A program made the position numbers and the translations under genes. From assembly GCF_000003815.2 (NCBI RefSeq), contig NC_049985.1, positions 10,599,601 through 10,663,600 on the forward strand: DNA of 64,000 nt. Direction: 5' to 3'. Below the pieces are notes generated by a model, which had not been told where the DNA came from, searched no databases, and saw only the letters and a program-made list of their open reading frames with translations. This document shows positions 30,886 through 44,700 of this stretch, in pieces. Source of the DNA: Branchiostoma floridae. Its lineage: Eukaryota; Chordata; Leptocardii; Amphioxiformes; Branchiostomatidae. Position 1 is the stretch's first letter, and each line of letters begins with the position of its first letter.

Positions 30886-31914
30886 ATTTACTAGATACAA
30901 CACTGATGTAAACCACCTTCACAAGGTCGACGACCTTGTGCGATCGCCCTGCCATCGAAGGATTTACTGAAAAGGACTTTTTGTTCACTTTTCATGTTGA
31001 CTCTTAAATTTAAGCCACACTTTTACATTTTAGATAAAATGCCAATTCTGAAGTCAAGGGTTTTAACCAGGGAGCTTGTTGATGGTTTGGATCAAATCCA
31101 GTTTGGATCGCAACGCGGTCGTCGCCCCAGTGGATAGTGGATGTTAGTTGTATTTTGATTGGTTCTGATCGTGCTATTGTAAATTATTATGTACAGATCA
31201 AGGTTGTGTACAGATTCACGAAAATTTTGAAAATATGTTGTCATTTGTAATGTTTCATCAGTTGAGTCATCGGAGAATGTGAGTACACAACAATCACAAT
31301 TATGATGTCAGGAAAAGTTATAGATATGAATTACGTTTTACATATCCATAAATATATAAAGAGATGGACAATCAGATGGATCGTTTGGAGAGATACTCAG
31401 CGGATCAAAGTACAAAAATTAAACAATCAATGCTAATCATAGATATTTTTTTTAAAAATCCACATTGATAAAAGAATCTGAAAATGTCTGACATGAAGCA
31501 TTGCCATTCGAAAGTAAGAAAAAAAATTTGCTTCAATCAATTTTGGCTAATCCGAATTTCCAGACACATGAAATACAGCACTTAATAATGTACCATAAAT
31601 CATTATAGAACAAACGCCTCATGCCGCATGATATATGAGCCTTGGTTTTGCAGGCAGATCGCGGGTCCAGACAAGGTACCAGATTGTCCCCAGTGTACAC
31701 ACTACCGCCAAACACATTATCAAGGGTTATCGGCTTCCTCCTGCAACATATATGACCAGAAACAAAACAAAAACAAACAAATAGGAGATCTAGATTTGAT
31801 TTAATTGTCGCTCTAGGCATAGTTTGGATTCTTCTCATAAAGTGTGAAACATACAAATATTATTTTGTTTAATAAATCTACTTAAGATAAACTTTAACTA
31901 GGGGCCCAAAATCT

Positions 31915-32060
31915 AATCGTTTCCAGGTCTCATCAAGACCTACTCACATACCGAATATCAATACAATCCATCCAGGCGTTCTCGAGTTATGCTGGTCTTC
32001 TACATACATACAAACATACACAGGCTACCCAAAATATAACCTTCTTGGCAAAGGTAATGA
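31915..32060 (-). repeat. inverted fragment of the dispersed CTCAAGAACG repeat
   Basis: On the minus strand it reads AACTCGAGAACGCCTGGATG, GATTGTATTGATATTCGGTA, closely resembling 4314-4350 (ACTCAAGAACGGCTGGATGG, ATTGGTTTCATACTT). The flanks include CATACATACAAACATACA and AACCTTCTTGGCAAAGGTAAT. Confidence 0.6.
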
Positions 32061-33287
32061 AGGTGTATGTATTGTTTACATGTCATATTTAGATAAAATA
32101 TGAAATGTATACAAACTTTTGAAGGAGGCAACATCAAAAATACTTTTTATCAGAATTTTCTCTTCGTCTTTTGTAATCATGCGATGTGCATGTAGTGGTT
32201 TACGTGCTTACGCATTTACCTGTCCGCTTTATCAGTCTAACAATAGAGAAGTTATTACCCTTGTTAAGCTTCAGACTGCCCGTTTGATTTTATAGGTGCT
32301 GAAGAGGGAAGTTGTTAATTTTCATAAGTACGACACGTTCACAGGACGGAAAGGTTTGGACTCTGTCGTAAAATAACCCCACAAAGACGTGCACCGCTCC
32401 ACATACGTGCACAGAATATCCCTCCGCCCCGAGAAGACGAGTAAAGACCCTCCCTGTTAGGTTTATGACGTGTTTTTGGAGAGATATGTCGATTTTGATG
32501 CCTGTTAATTATGTGATGTGTGAGTCTATAATCCCCCAGTAACACTCATGATTCAATTCATACTGTAATGGCAGATGGGGGCCATTCTCCGCATCAATAT
32601 CAGTTTAGCTCCGCGTTAGCTCGTAAAACTAGCAGCGGAATGGGGGCAATAACTCAGCAAACGTGGACGGCATACTCTCACACAAATCTTACCCAAACTG
32701 CCGAGATAACGAGCGACACTTCGCCACTGGCACTCCTGTGATAGCCTCTACCACACTCTATTGGTTTCTGGAAAAAAGCAAACTATGAACTTGTATGGTA
32801 GAAATTTGTGAAGTATGGTGAATGATGCCTAGTCTCTACCAGGCTCCCGCCTGGCCGAATAACGGGACTTTGGCCTAGTTAGGATATCGAATAAAAGTCT
32901 AGTTGGAGTTGATTGGCCTAGGAGTGTTGGCTTAGGTCGCAAACTGTACTACAATTTCTGTCTTATTTGGCCAATTTTTACTATTTCTCCAGCGACCTGT
33001 GGAGCCTGGTAGAGGTTAAATGTTGGCAACGGCGCAGTTACATCGGCCGTCGTGCGATTTTGATGTCGTAGAAGCTTCAAGAAGGTGTGGACAAAACTGG
33101 CCACCGTCATCGACAAGAATCGAAGGATCTTCGAAAATTCACCTAAGGATCTAAGAGAGCCTTTTCAGTAGCAAACGGCTGAACCTTGTACAACTTATGT
33201 ACGGCTCTCCCAACAATGTCCTCGCACGACACATGCGACTAGGCCCCAAGAGCTAGGTCACTTATTTCTCTGTCCGGCAAAATCATT

Positions 33288-33424
33288 AATCTCCAAGCAG
33301 ATCCACGGTGGCGTAATATAGTATCAAACCCACCGTAGGTGCCCGTTTGACTCCATTTGGCCGGCTATACTCCTTGGCCAGCTTTGATACTATATCATGG
33401 CACCGTAGGATCTGCTTGGAGATT
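33288..33424. mobile_element. MITE, 137 bp
   Basis: AATCTCCAAGCAGATCC (33288-33304) and GGATCTGCTTGGAGATT (33408-33424) are perfect inverted repeats. A further inner pair is TATAGTATCAAA/TTTGATACTATA. The whole element folds into a long hairpin. There is no coding capacity. Confidence 0.9.
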
Positions 33425-35639
33425 ACAAAATCACACTCTTTCGCAAAATGATACTATTGCTTTTTGGTACAAACGTAGTCTGGTCGAGGCTACATCTGTA
33501 AGGCACTTGACATATCAAAGTTGGATGGAGATATAATCCCAGCTACAAGCACTGGCCACTGCGCGGAGAAATCCAATTTCCCAGCTCGCGGCCCTCCTTA
33601 TCTCCAGATTGCCCCGCAGGCTTAAAGGTTATCACCTGCCGCGATAGGGAGGAGACGATTTGGGAGGGAACTACTCACCTAAAGCTTAGCGCTAAGCTAA
33701 AGTCCAGTCTCAAACCGTTTGAACACATTCATTCCTTATCAGCCAAACATGTGACCGTTAGTTCAGTTGAAGCCATCTTTTATTTCTAGCTCTGGAAGAA
33801 GTTGTTATCTTTTTATTGCCCTGTTGGCCAGCCATGCATTTTCTGAAGTTTTTTAAACCCAGCCATGCCGTACACCAAGCTTGCGTACACAAAGCATCTG
33901 CTGAAAAAATCGACATGTTGATATAGTGCTGATAGCCAATGAAAGTGTTAAGACACCGTCAACATTTCAAGAGCCGAGTGTTTTGAAATTCGGTCAAAAC
34001 TGTAAAGGTGAAAGTTCATATCTTCATGACGATCCTATAAACCAAGGTGGTTTCAACCGGACTGAAACATCCTTGCCGTCACATGTACATATGAAGTCCC
34101 AGCGAAAGAAGGAATTTTGTGCGCCCTGTTGGATTTTCATTCAGTGGAAACAAGCTTAGACTACGCTCAGACCAAGGACATTCTCGCTCAGACTGAAGTT
34201 CCGTGTTATTGGTCGTGTAATTATATGATTCGTTGATGTATAACAGATCCAATTTTACTGTAACACTTTATACACTTTGTAGACTACTAGTATATGATAG
34301 ATACGATATTGTAGTAACAACACACACCTTCCACCTTCTTCTATGTAGCACAGTTCTTGTTATGTCTATAAATGCATTTCAGTTTCTCTTTCTCTGGATA
34401 CTTTATAAATCAAAATACTGCAAACGTCTATAGCTACTGGATACTCATGGCTGTACAACTCGATACGACCAAGGACATCTCGGAAAACTTCCCTGGAAAA
34501 GACGACTAGTTAAATCTACCGTTACTACGAGATACAACGTAGCAAAGCAGTATGCTAGCCGGGTCGCTCATTGTTTGAGTGATACATGCAATAGCAACGC
34601 GGGTACAACTTTTCAGGTCCTTGTCATCTGGTGCTTGTATTTTAGACTTTAAAAAGACATCAGCTTAGCCTGCTTACTAGTTTGTGTAACGCAAACCCCG
34701 CTGTCCAGGGCTGTAACTGGCCTCTCCCGGTGGATGTTGGGCGAGCTGCTATAAGCGAGATTTAATCAGGTTACCAGACCCCGGCCCGATCTCAAAAATA
34801 TGTATCGTGTTGATAGCTAGAACAGCATTTTGTTTTTCTTTCACTTCAGTCTTCGTCAGTTCGTGACAAAACTCGCATATGTTACAAAGCCAACGAAAGG
34901 TAAAGAAACGCATACGCCAGAAGAAATACCGATATTATTTAATATTTATGCATTGCATGTTCTTCATTATAAATGATAGTATAACATAATTATCATCAAA
35001 GATTTGTTGGTACTGTACCATGCCCTGAGTTTGTGCAACTATCTTTCACTTCAGTAATGCATCAAGAGACTATTACGTTAACATATAGAAGATGAAGTAA
35101 TGTACACCCAAAAAAGCATTGACGAAGATATCATAAAGTTATGTTGTACATGTATTTTCTTCATTGCAACAACCAGAGATTTGTAGGTTCCTTTACTCAG
35201 TCAGTGTCTAACATGACATCTCGTTTTCATTAGATTGATTACATTGTTTATTAAACTGTTATCTACAAAGGAGAATCAATTAATCCTAATAAATCTAAAC
35301 AGATCGTCCGGTACACTTATCCTTCGGGTTTCAATACCAAACGCCGCTCAGTGTTGATCATTCCATGTACAAGAGCAACAAGGGATCATTCTTCGAGTCT
35401 CTAAAAATAAACAGCTGTGCCACAAAACATTTTACGGATTGTGACTGTCATTCTGTCGCCACTGCTAAGCACCGCTCGTAGCACGGGGCGAAGTCGCCTC
35501 CTTTTGTCCTCCCCATTCCAAACGTTAGAGCAGCTACAACAACAAGATAATTGGGCACGAGCGGAACGCCAATAAAGTCTTTGGTGGTCCTCAGTTTAGA
35601 GTCTTCCCCTCTCCCTGACAACCGGACGGCTGGTCCAAA

Positions 35640-35760
35640 ACTTTCTCCGGGCGGCCCCCAGGGACGGGTCGGCGCGACGCTGTGCTGTATAAACGAGCCC
35701 GTGCGTATGTCGTCCATTTTGTGCGGCGGTGACTGTGTGCCGTGACTGGCGCCACACTCC
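35640..35760 (+). promoter_or_regulatory. TATA-like, GC-rich promoter candidate
   Basis: GCTGTATAAACGAGCC (TATA-like at about 35685-35691) lies in a locally GC- and CpG-rich block in otherwise AT-rich sequence. No downstream gene is apparent within 5 kb. Low confidence. Confidence 0.2.
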
Positions 35761-36855
35761 CCGCTAATGGTCCGACAGGACACCCGGTCTGCCCCCGGAC
35801 ACCGCGGAAACAGGACCAAGTAATGGTTTTATTGAACGATGCTGTATTCAGAATCGTTGATTGGATTCGCTCGTTCCTGTTGTTTTGTTGTTGTTGTGAG
35901 TCGGTGCACAGAGCGAGCGTCCGAACAACAACAATACGTCAAACTAAGGACATTATAACACAACATTTGAGCGGGTCTCCAAGCAGCGAAATGAAAAAAA
36001 GGAACACATTTTGCTCAGCCATAATCGGCCACAAAGTATAGGATATGACACATTCTCACCTACATGTAACTTGAGGCAGCGATCTAGCCTGTTTTCCAGC
36101 TTTAATATAATATTTGTACCTATTCGTTACCTCTAGATCTACAGGACCCCTGTGCGTATGCCTTTTTACTCTTTTTTATATCATAATTAGACCCAAATAT
36201 GCCAGGAATCCAGTTTGCAAAGTGTATAGGTATAAGTGCTCTAACAGAAAATGCTGGTAGTAGTACGAGTACATGTATTTCCTGGTAGTGAAAATATGAG
36301 GACACAAAATGATTACACCGACGCTGAACAAGGAGCATTTCCAAGAAACCCGCTACATAATACAGCGATAAAGTCTTCTCAAATAGTGTAGCACAGTACT
36401 ATCGAATTACCATGTAATATTGCTGTAAAATAGGGAAATTGTAATGAAAAGTAAAAAGAAAACTCGCCACAAAAAAAGAGATCTTGAATAAATAATTCAA
36501 TTAAATACCAAGTTGATTTTTCTTCTGAAAACTATAAACGTACAGAAGAATTGAAAATTCGACTTAGGGACTTCAAAATATAAACATAGCACACCTGGTG
36601 GAAAGTCTAGCTTCTCGCAATGCTGTCCATTTCACGCGATGTCAGCGAGAGAAGACGGTCTGCGCGGTTTATGGACTGTTCTGACAGACAGTTTATTTTA
36701 GTGCTTTTGTCGTGTATGTGAGAATTTCGTTTTACACCTTAATTATACCTGTTGTTACAGGATGAAGCAAAAAGCTGTGTGTATGGCTTCCGCTGGGGAA
36801 CCTGGACGGTCTGTACAATATCTTGTATCACTGATTCTATCTTTCAACTCTTCCG

Positions 36856-37245
36856 TTTCAAAATGAATGACATTTAAATATTCTTATACTAAGTAACTCT
36901 TCCTTGGTACCTTTGGGGTTCATTTCAGTAACTTAGGAATAGAATAAAGAAAGACTTTTCATGTACACTTTTGACACACCGGGCTACGTACAGGTCACAA
37001 CGAAACAGGTTATAATTTGATGATAAATACAAGGTATACGAAATAAAATCAACTGTATTGAAATGAAAGAAATTTAGATATTCTTATAACTCTTCCTTAC
37101 TACTTAAAAAGGTTTCGTTTCATTAACTATTGAATAAGATGAATAAAGACTTTGTACATTTTTGACACATTGGGCTACTACGTACAGGCCATAAGAAAAC
37201 AGGCTTAAAGTTGATAATAAATACAACGTACACGAGCTAAAATTA
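36856..37245. repeat. diverged tandem duplication, ~190-bp unit
   Basis: Copy one (about 36856-37050) and copy two (about 37058-37245) share, in order, GAAATGAA, ATATTCTTATA, AACTCTTCCTT, GAATAAAGA, TTTTGACACA, GGGCTAC, ACGTACAGG and GATAATAAATACAA-like blocks with small indels. Confidence 0.8.
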
Positions 37246-38282
37246 CATGTACATAGGTTCAACTTCTCGTCGCTTTCTAGCTATAGTAGAAACAGTACAA
37301 TTTACTAGAAACAGTAAGAGAATAATTTTGGTGGTTCATGTTTGATTTCTTTGGGTAATTGTTGTTTGATCATGATAAGAAAACCTTCACCTACTTTCCC
37401 GACAAGTTTGAGTCAGGATTCAGGTGATGTTGGAAAAACAAGAAATGTCAAATCATCTTAAGTTGTGTTGTGACTGCCCTGTGTAAGATATAGGCTTTTG
37501 TTGATATTTGCGCCGATACAACATTCCCACATACCTGAGAGATGTAGCGGAGATAACAGCCCCTTCAACCTGCACCAACACACACAGGTGGGACTCACAC
37601 AGCTTTTCCCACTTCTTAAAGAAGTAGCCACGAAAAAGTGTGCAAACGTATTCTAGTAACTCTAGATATATTTCCCTTTCCCATAGAAATAAGATAACTA
37701 GAATTTAGCGTAGCGAACAGAAGTATATGTAGCACGGTTGGATTGAAAACATTCTGACAAAAAATCACTTATACTTTCATGATTTACTTTGAACGTCACC
37801 AAGCAAAATACGAACAGGTGGGTATGGAACACTTTATCCTACTCCCTCCTTTCCTAAAAGTCTGAAATACTTTCACTTCAGTAGCATAATTTTCCTTCTA
37901 TTGCGGATCAAGAAAATATGAAGCCTTTTGTGTAACTTACAGGAATAGTGTATTTATTTTATAACTGATGGCGAACGAAAACTAACGCTAAATGTCAGCC
38001 TTGACATGTGTATACAAGAGACCGCGTCTCTCGCAAATTGCAAAACAGCAGACATCCTTCTCCAAACGCAGAAGAAAAAGGAAAACGGCGGACCCAAAAC
38101 AAGCGGAAATTTGTCCACGCTAACCTGGAGGTACGCTGTGTTTACCGTTGGTAAAAGTAAACTTGTACCTGTCTTAAATCATGCCGTTTTTATGGGAGTT
38201 TATTAGCCGTCACCATGGAGACGGAGGGCAGGCGGGTTTGCAGTACCCTTCCCCGCCACCTATAACAACCTGCCCGGTTATT

Positions 38283-38560
38283 TGTCTCTATAAAAACCGT
38301 CGTGCGAGCAGACAAGGGGCCTGTCTCTCCCTCCCCGCACGCACCGACAAAAGACAGCTACACCTGACGGTCACAGGTATTTTCTCAGGTGAGAAGATCG
38401 GGTAGGAGCTCCGAGACGCTCTCTCTGACACACCTTGTGTTCAACGGTCATTCCTACAAGGTTTAACACCCTAATATCGGCGTATTTCTGCAAACAAAAG
38501 ATAAAACAAAGGAGGGAATACCACATACCTCTGACACCATTGATAGCAAGAGTTTATAAG
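38283..38560 (+). promoter_or_regulatory. candidate distal promoter and 5' non-coding exon upstream of Cdx
   Basis: TGTCTCTATAAAAACC (38283-38298) is a strong TATA box, followed about 30 bases later by a CpG-rich stretch of GAGCAGACAAGGGG and CCTGTCTCTCCCTCCCCGC. A good 5' splice site, TTATAAG/GTGAGTAGC, occurs at about 38561. The arrangement would suit a non-coding first exon, perhaps of Cdx 2.7 kb downstream. Neither transcript nor acceptor is proven. Confidence 0.3.
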
Positions 38561-41303
38561 GTGAGTAGCAGTCTATTATTTGGGGGATCGTAAAATTTCA
38601 TTGCTTCGCAAACGGTTGGTTAAAATTTGTCCGTTTTCATTGTGCTTTGTGACTTGAGCGAGTACCTCACAATTTCGGTATTACAGGCTTTATTTCTGGT
38701 CCATTTGGCACGCTGTAGTCTGTGATCAGACTGAGAGCCGTGACCGCACGGTGTCCCTACTGTACACGGGACATTCCGCAATGGTCAGGCTGTACACACC
38801 GCGCAGTTGTAACTATATTCTACTGAACTAACAGATAAATTTCACCCGGGTTACCGATTTATGATATATCCTATCAGAAATGGGAGTTTGGACCTGTTTT
38901 AATGCCAGGTCAATAAACTCTTAGTGATACAATTACAAAGCGCACTGATCGGTCGTTTTATGTCTATTGTTTCGTCCTGACATAAAAATCTACACACTCT
39001 AGAGGTAAAACCGCGCTAAATGAAACATAAAGGATACTGAAGTATATTCCGTGATATTCATTATGGTAATCGGGTCTAACATTATGGGAACAATTTTACA
39101 AGGATAATTTATACAGCCTTCCTCGAGATTTCGGTGGGGGAAATTAACGAAATTTCGGTCAAACATTGCTTGTTCTCTTCTAACTATGTTTTGTAATACT
39201 CGAGTAAAACAAGAGGTATGGACTAGGGTGTGGACTTAGGTTTGTAAGATTTTGAACTGCGCGGAAAAATGACTTTTTCCCGACCATTTTTTGTTGATGA
39301 GCTAGAGTGGCACACATATCCGATATCGACCCACGCCTACATGAGTGGGTCATATCGCATGGACAGTTGAACAATATCCCGGCACTAGTGTCAGTTTCAG
39401 AGACAACAAAGAGACAAGGAAAATCGCCTTTTCGGCAAGTCCAAAAACACAGAGAAAACATACAGCCCATTCTCATGCCAATAGCCGCGCCATTGTCTTG
39501 CAATTGCGGACAAATTTGTCGGCGTCCTTTGTCGACATTTTCATGGAAATAAACGCCTCTCGTCGCCGAAATTCGGGCGTTGACGGCTTTAAGTTGTCTT
39601 TTCTGTTCCTTGATGTCACCTATATTGTAGTCTAATAAAGGATTTGCTGGAAAATGTATAAACACGTTTATTAATCATTGTGACAGTTGTAATCTATCCG
39701 ATTCCGTGGTTTTCCCATAGCGGTAAAACAGCAGAGTTTTCTGTAAGACCCGAAGACCTTTGTACAGAAGCCGTACATATGAAAAGTCCCTTTCATTGTG
39801 AAATTCAACTATGTGGGGTGCGAAAATTTATTTTGAAGAAGGGGGTCGCCGGGGGGCTGGCGGGCTGGCTTCAAAGTGACGCGCCACAATGCCAAACTTT
39901 TCTCACGTCAGTGCTAATCGTAGCTGGCCTCGACAACCCCAAAACCCCATTGTTTTCTCCAGCAAAACTTGCAGGAATTTTCAGACATACCTTCAGACAA
40001 AGTATTGACATTCATGTCCCGTCCCCTGACAAATGTAGGGTCGCGAAGTGCTCCGCCAGGTAGAGGTCACCGCACCTTTCTCTACTTAATTTGATGTTAA
40101 TAAGGAAAATACATAATTCCCGCGGCGTGACTTCAGTGTATCCACCAAGCCGCCGGCACATATCGATAAGGGCCAGCCACACAATGCAGTTAGGTGACCG
40201 GCCCGGCCTATCGCATAAGCCGAATCGTTTCAGGTCGTAAAGGTAGACTTAATAAACTTATGCCTTGCCTTGGTAAACATTGCAGACGGTTGGAGAGGAT
40301 TCGTAGCCGCACCGCGAGGCGGGAAGGACCGGACTTAAACGTTGCGACAGGAGGCAGGACCCGCCCGCAGGTCTGACGAGTTGCCGCCGCCCGACCGTGG
40401 ACCAGGGAGCGCGCCCTGCACTGAGGTACGTCCCGATGGTTTTACGGCGTGCCACGCGCCTTTTTTCCCTTCCATGGAGGAGGGCTGTAAAATAATGCTG
40501 TAAAAACCTCTCCAAACCTGGCTGTAAAAGGCCCGGTTGTTGGCTACCAAATCTGCTGTAGTCTTGCTGCGACGTTCAATGAGTTGTCCAGGGTAACGTA
40601 AACATGCAGGGTCTCTCAGTACAGGCGGAGAATGGTTCCCTATGTGCAGGTCTTTCCCGCGCACGAACAAAAGTCCTGCATGTTCTACACTTAAAAGGTC
40701 ATTTTGTAAACACTGGAAAGCCCGGCATTTTTCTGGGAGGTATGTAGAACTGAAACCCGCTATATGCGGTGTGTAGAAGTGTTTTTGTCCAAGAGAGGGC
40801 CCCCAAAAGGCGGTATTTTTACGATTTTCCTTGCTCGGGACAGCTGTTGTTTTGTCGTTGTTGTGCACTTCGCCTCCCACGAGAACAAAGTTTTCTTGTT
40901 TACTGTCGAGTCACAAACAAAATAATGTCATTAAGTCGTCATATTTCGGTATTTCCCCCTTGTAGATTTTGAGGTAGGTGCGAGATCCGGTTGTACAAAG
41001 AGCTAAGTTCCACCGGGAAAGTCTCCCCGAGAAAACTATAAAACACTCATTATCGGAGACATGGGTACATTTTTCAATTTTGGTTCCATCTTGTGACGTC
41101 ACGTCACGGTGTTGAATTTCAAATACCACGGGTAAACAGCCGTCAATCATGTCAAAGGGAAGTCATATTGTGTCTTCCGATTGTGCTACTGGTTTGTCAC
41201 GGCGAGCTCGTTAGAGACGAGACTGACAGCCGCGCCTCCGACGCCGGGTGTCCGCCGTGCCTGTGCCGTCAGCCCGCCCGCACCAGGCCGTCAGTTGGTA
41301 ACG

Positions 41304-41787
41304 ATGTATTTGTGTCATGTTGTGTCGGACAGGTCTCCCTCCGCCATGTACCGTCACCCCTCCCAGGGCAGCTACAACTTGAACCCGTACAACTACGCCA
41401 CGGCGCACCCTGCCTACCCCGCGGAGTACGGACAGTACCAGGTCCCGCCTGCCGTCAACGCCAGCGAGAACCTACAGCAGACGGCCGCCGCCGCCGCGTG
41501 GCAGTCCGCCGCAGCCTTCGGCTCGCACGGGGCCGGACAGAGGCCAGAGGAATGGGACGGTCGCGGGTACAACTGCACGGCGGGGACAGGGCTGACCGCC
41601 GGCCCGACCGGGTCCTGTACAGCCTTCCCCGGGATGGACTACCCCGTCCCCGTCGGTGCCATCCAGGCCAACAGCCCTGCCGTGTCGGGAGTGACGACCA
41701 ACTCTACCAACAGTCAGAGACCACAGCACAGCAGAAATCCGTACGACTGGATGAGGAAAAGCAACTACTCCACAAGTCCTCCCCCAG
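41304..41787 (+). CDS. Cdx: Cdx exon 1
   Basis: It encodes residues 1-161 plus one base, ending CCCCCAG/GTAAGA. The frame is open upstream to 41181, but that part (MCYWFVTASSLETRL) does not resemble Cdx and is probably 5' UTR. An overlapping 232-codon frame in another phase is a GC-rich shadow. Confidence 0.93.
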
Positions 41788-44700
41788 GTAAGACCACTCC
41801 GCCTCTAACACACACTTACTGATGATACACGTATTGAAGCTTTTATGATATCATTTCGAGCTATTTGGCAGAAATGGCGGGCAATTTTGGGACCCCTTGT
41901 CGTCAGTTTAGGGCACCTAGACATGCGGGCATGGCGTACTCCTTCAATAGCACTGTAGGGAAACCATGCCATCGCAATTACATTGACAACAATATAAAAC
42001 ACTCACTTATATACATTTTGATATAACAACAATCTGAATATACTTCACAAACAGACACATCAAGCCTGAAATGAAAATAACACATGGAAGCCATTCTCCG
42101 TTTGGCAAAGCACAATAGAAGCTATAAAATGTTCCTGTTGTCTATTTTTCGCTCAAGTTGTTAAAATTCCAGTGATTATGATTGAGTAACGCCTACCTTC
42201 TACTCGTCTTCCATTATTTTCTGGAGTGGGTCACTTTCCGGAAATGGAAAAGCGTTATCAAATATTTATAAACATTTTTATTTTCAAATGAACATAAACA
42301 CTTAATTTCAAGCGGTATCATACGGAGTTTTGATATTGAGAAGAAAGTCTCTTCACATTGAAAGAAAAACGTTGTTGTTTCTTTTTATTTTGAATTGCGC
42401 ATACTCAAAATCTTTCAGAGACAAGAAGTGTATGTTTGAAGTAGTATCAGCATGTTGACGGCTATGGTATAGTTATAACATAAGGCGGTGTGTGTGCCCA
42501 TGTGAGCCCGGCTACAGCTATCTTGTCCCGCTCCTTGTGGCGTCTCGCCTGTGCGTATTTTGTCAGGAGGAGGCGTGCCACCAGGGCAATTGCACCTCTT
42601 CTATCAACCGAACCTAATTCGTCGCCTTTTGTCTTCCGCCATGTTGGTACACGTCCCGTCCCCTTGTATCTCCGCACGACATACATGTCAATGGGTTGTT
42701 GGAAACTGAGACCCATTCATGTTCTTTTCGTGCGCGTCCAAGCGAGGGAGGGGCGACTTTTCTGTGGCTCATGCCGACAAGTCCCTCAGGCCCGGGAGTT
42801 GTCTACACTGAAGGGGACCCCGAACGCAAAATTCACAGTCAACTATGAACCATTTTTTGTCTGGGATCGCTGACAGTTTGTTAATGGGAATTCCGCAGTG
42901 CCAGGCTTCCACCTTGCTCTAGCTGTGTCAGAGTTGTTTTCCATGCTGTTTTTTCTCCCACTATGTGCGTATGTCTCTATAAAAACCACTTTGCCTGCAC
43001 TAGCCAAGAAATTCCTTTCGTCACTTGCAAATTTGGCCGAATTCGGTAGTATTGCACCCAATTACAAGAAAAACATACATTTTGCATTAGAAAGACAAAG
43101 CATCGACCCCCGGTGGCTCCTTTAATCCTTCCGACGGCGGGAAGCCGTAGATAGCTCGGCGGTGACAGTGACTATCACCGAGAGGTGTAGCCAATTTATT
43201 TGTACTGCGAAAACAGCCTAATATTTGTAGAGTTGTTATTGGTGTTTGCGGTGGTCGTGTCTACCTGTGTCGTTACACCGCCGCCACAATGCGTCCTATC
43301 AGCGCAGCGCTAGCCCTGATTATTTGGCCACGGTGCGTCAAAGGACCTTTCCTTGTTTGTAAACCAAGATCTACTGTGGAACGCAAATCGAAGAAGTAAA
43401 CATCGTGGTAAACAATCTCCCAGGCAGCATCAAAACATGCCGACCAAGGCTCTGGGAGCGGACGGGAAAGAAACCCTCAAAAAAGAAATTTATTGCTATC
43501 CCTGGGAAAAAGAGAAACGAGCAGCCAAATTTCACCCGATTGGCTTCCGGACAAAGAAGTCTTGATGGGCGGGAAGGCGTCGCTGTGGCGCCGAGGATTT
43601 ATGTCACAGACTGCGGGGCATTTCTCAGGCCTCGACCACAACAAACCTGAACACCGCTTTCTCCGTAATAAAAAGTTGTGAAGACGGACACGCTCGTGAA
43701 ACGAGGTTCCCGGTTTTCTTCCCTCGGTGTTCTCCGAAAGCACGGAGGTTCCAGGAAATATACAGGAGGAGGGGGAGAGAGTGGGTCAGTCATACCAAAC
43801 CCGCGCGGCCCTAGATAAAGTCTGTTATTTGTTCCAGAAAGGAAAGTAAATGGTCTGGACAATCGGTGTCTGATGCAGACCACACTGACGATACCTCGCG
43901 CTAACCACGACCACACAAGATGTGGAATATCTCTACAACAACTTGTCTCAATTTGTCCAACTGTCGTGCAGTTCCGTTTCTGTTCCCTTGATCCAAGATA
44001 CAGACGACATGCCGCAAAGATAACCTTCAAATAGAAAGTTTGAAACAGATGTGTGATATCGTGAATCAGTAAACGTATTTTAAGATCTGTACGAACGAAG
44101 AAACTAATCACAAAACATTGCTGTTTCTAACACTGTTTCTACGCCTTCTCGTAAGAAATTTTGAGACTTCAGTACAAAATGTTTTTCAATGAGCCCCAAT
44201 ATGTGTAACGCCTCATATGTTTTGTTAGCCAAAGAAATATAAAAAAAGTGCAAATTCTGTGTTTTTATCTGTTTTCTTTCCAACGATTTAGTGAAATTAG
44301 AAATCAGAAAGCAACACACCAAACCCCGATCTTTCCGTTTTCCTCCCTGCCGTATCGCCATAATTCGATTTATTTCGCCTAATTTGTCCCAATTTGATGC
44401 GCTTAGTCGCAGATAGGGCCTTAACTGTGCCCTGTCAGGCCTGTATCTCACAGTCTTCACCCAAAATATCGGCAAATGAGACGATATGGAGAGGATTGGG
44501 TCTGTAAAAATGTCTGAAACCCTCCATAAAATTGTCAATCTTGTACTAAAGCTGGAGAAGGGACTGTGTTCGGCGGTTTGCTGTGTGGCATGTTGTGCGA
44601 TGTCTTTTCGGTTTTCTGTACATCAAAGAGGCATAATGCAGTGTGATCTCACTATACTTGATGATTGTTAAGTATAAAAGTACTACAGTATCGCTCTTAC

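Larger units (their letters stand above)
30867..41303. other. non-coding stretch between URAD and Cdx (Cdx upstream region)
   Basis: No coding exon is supported. It contains an inverted copy of the SLC18B1-intron repeat (31915-32060), a MITE (33288-33424), a TATA-like promoter candidate at 35683, a ~190-bp tandem duplication (36856-37245), a stronger promoter candidate (38283-38560) and a GC-rich block with a GTACGT donor (about 40300-40425). The last could be a Cdx 5' UTR exon, but I found no matching acceptor that I trust. The long open frames at 39180-39665 and 40335-40880 on the minus strand have no recognisable content. Confidence 0.5.

Noticed and set aside
39180-40880. 161- and 181-codon minus-strand frames upstream of Cdx
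   Set aside because: No domain, no splice logic and mixed composition; length alone is not enough in 64 kb.
41093-41791. 232-codon frame overlapping Cdx exon 1
   Set aside because: Arg- and Pro-rich reading of GC-rich DNA in another phase; the caudal-like frame with YDWMRK is the real one.
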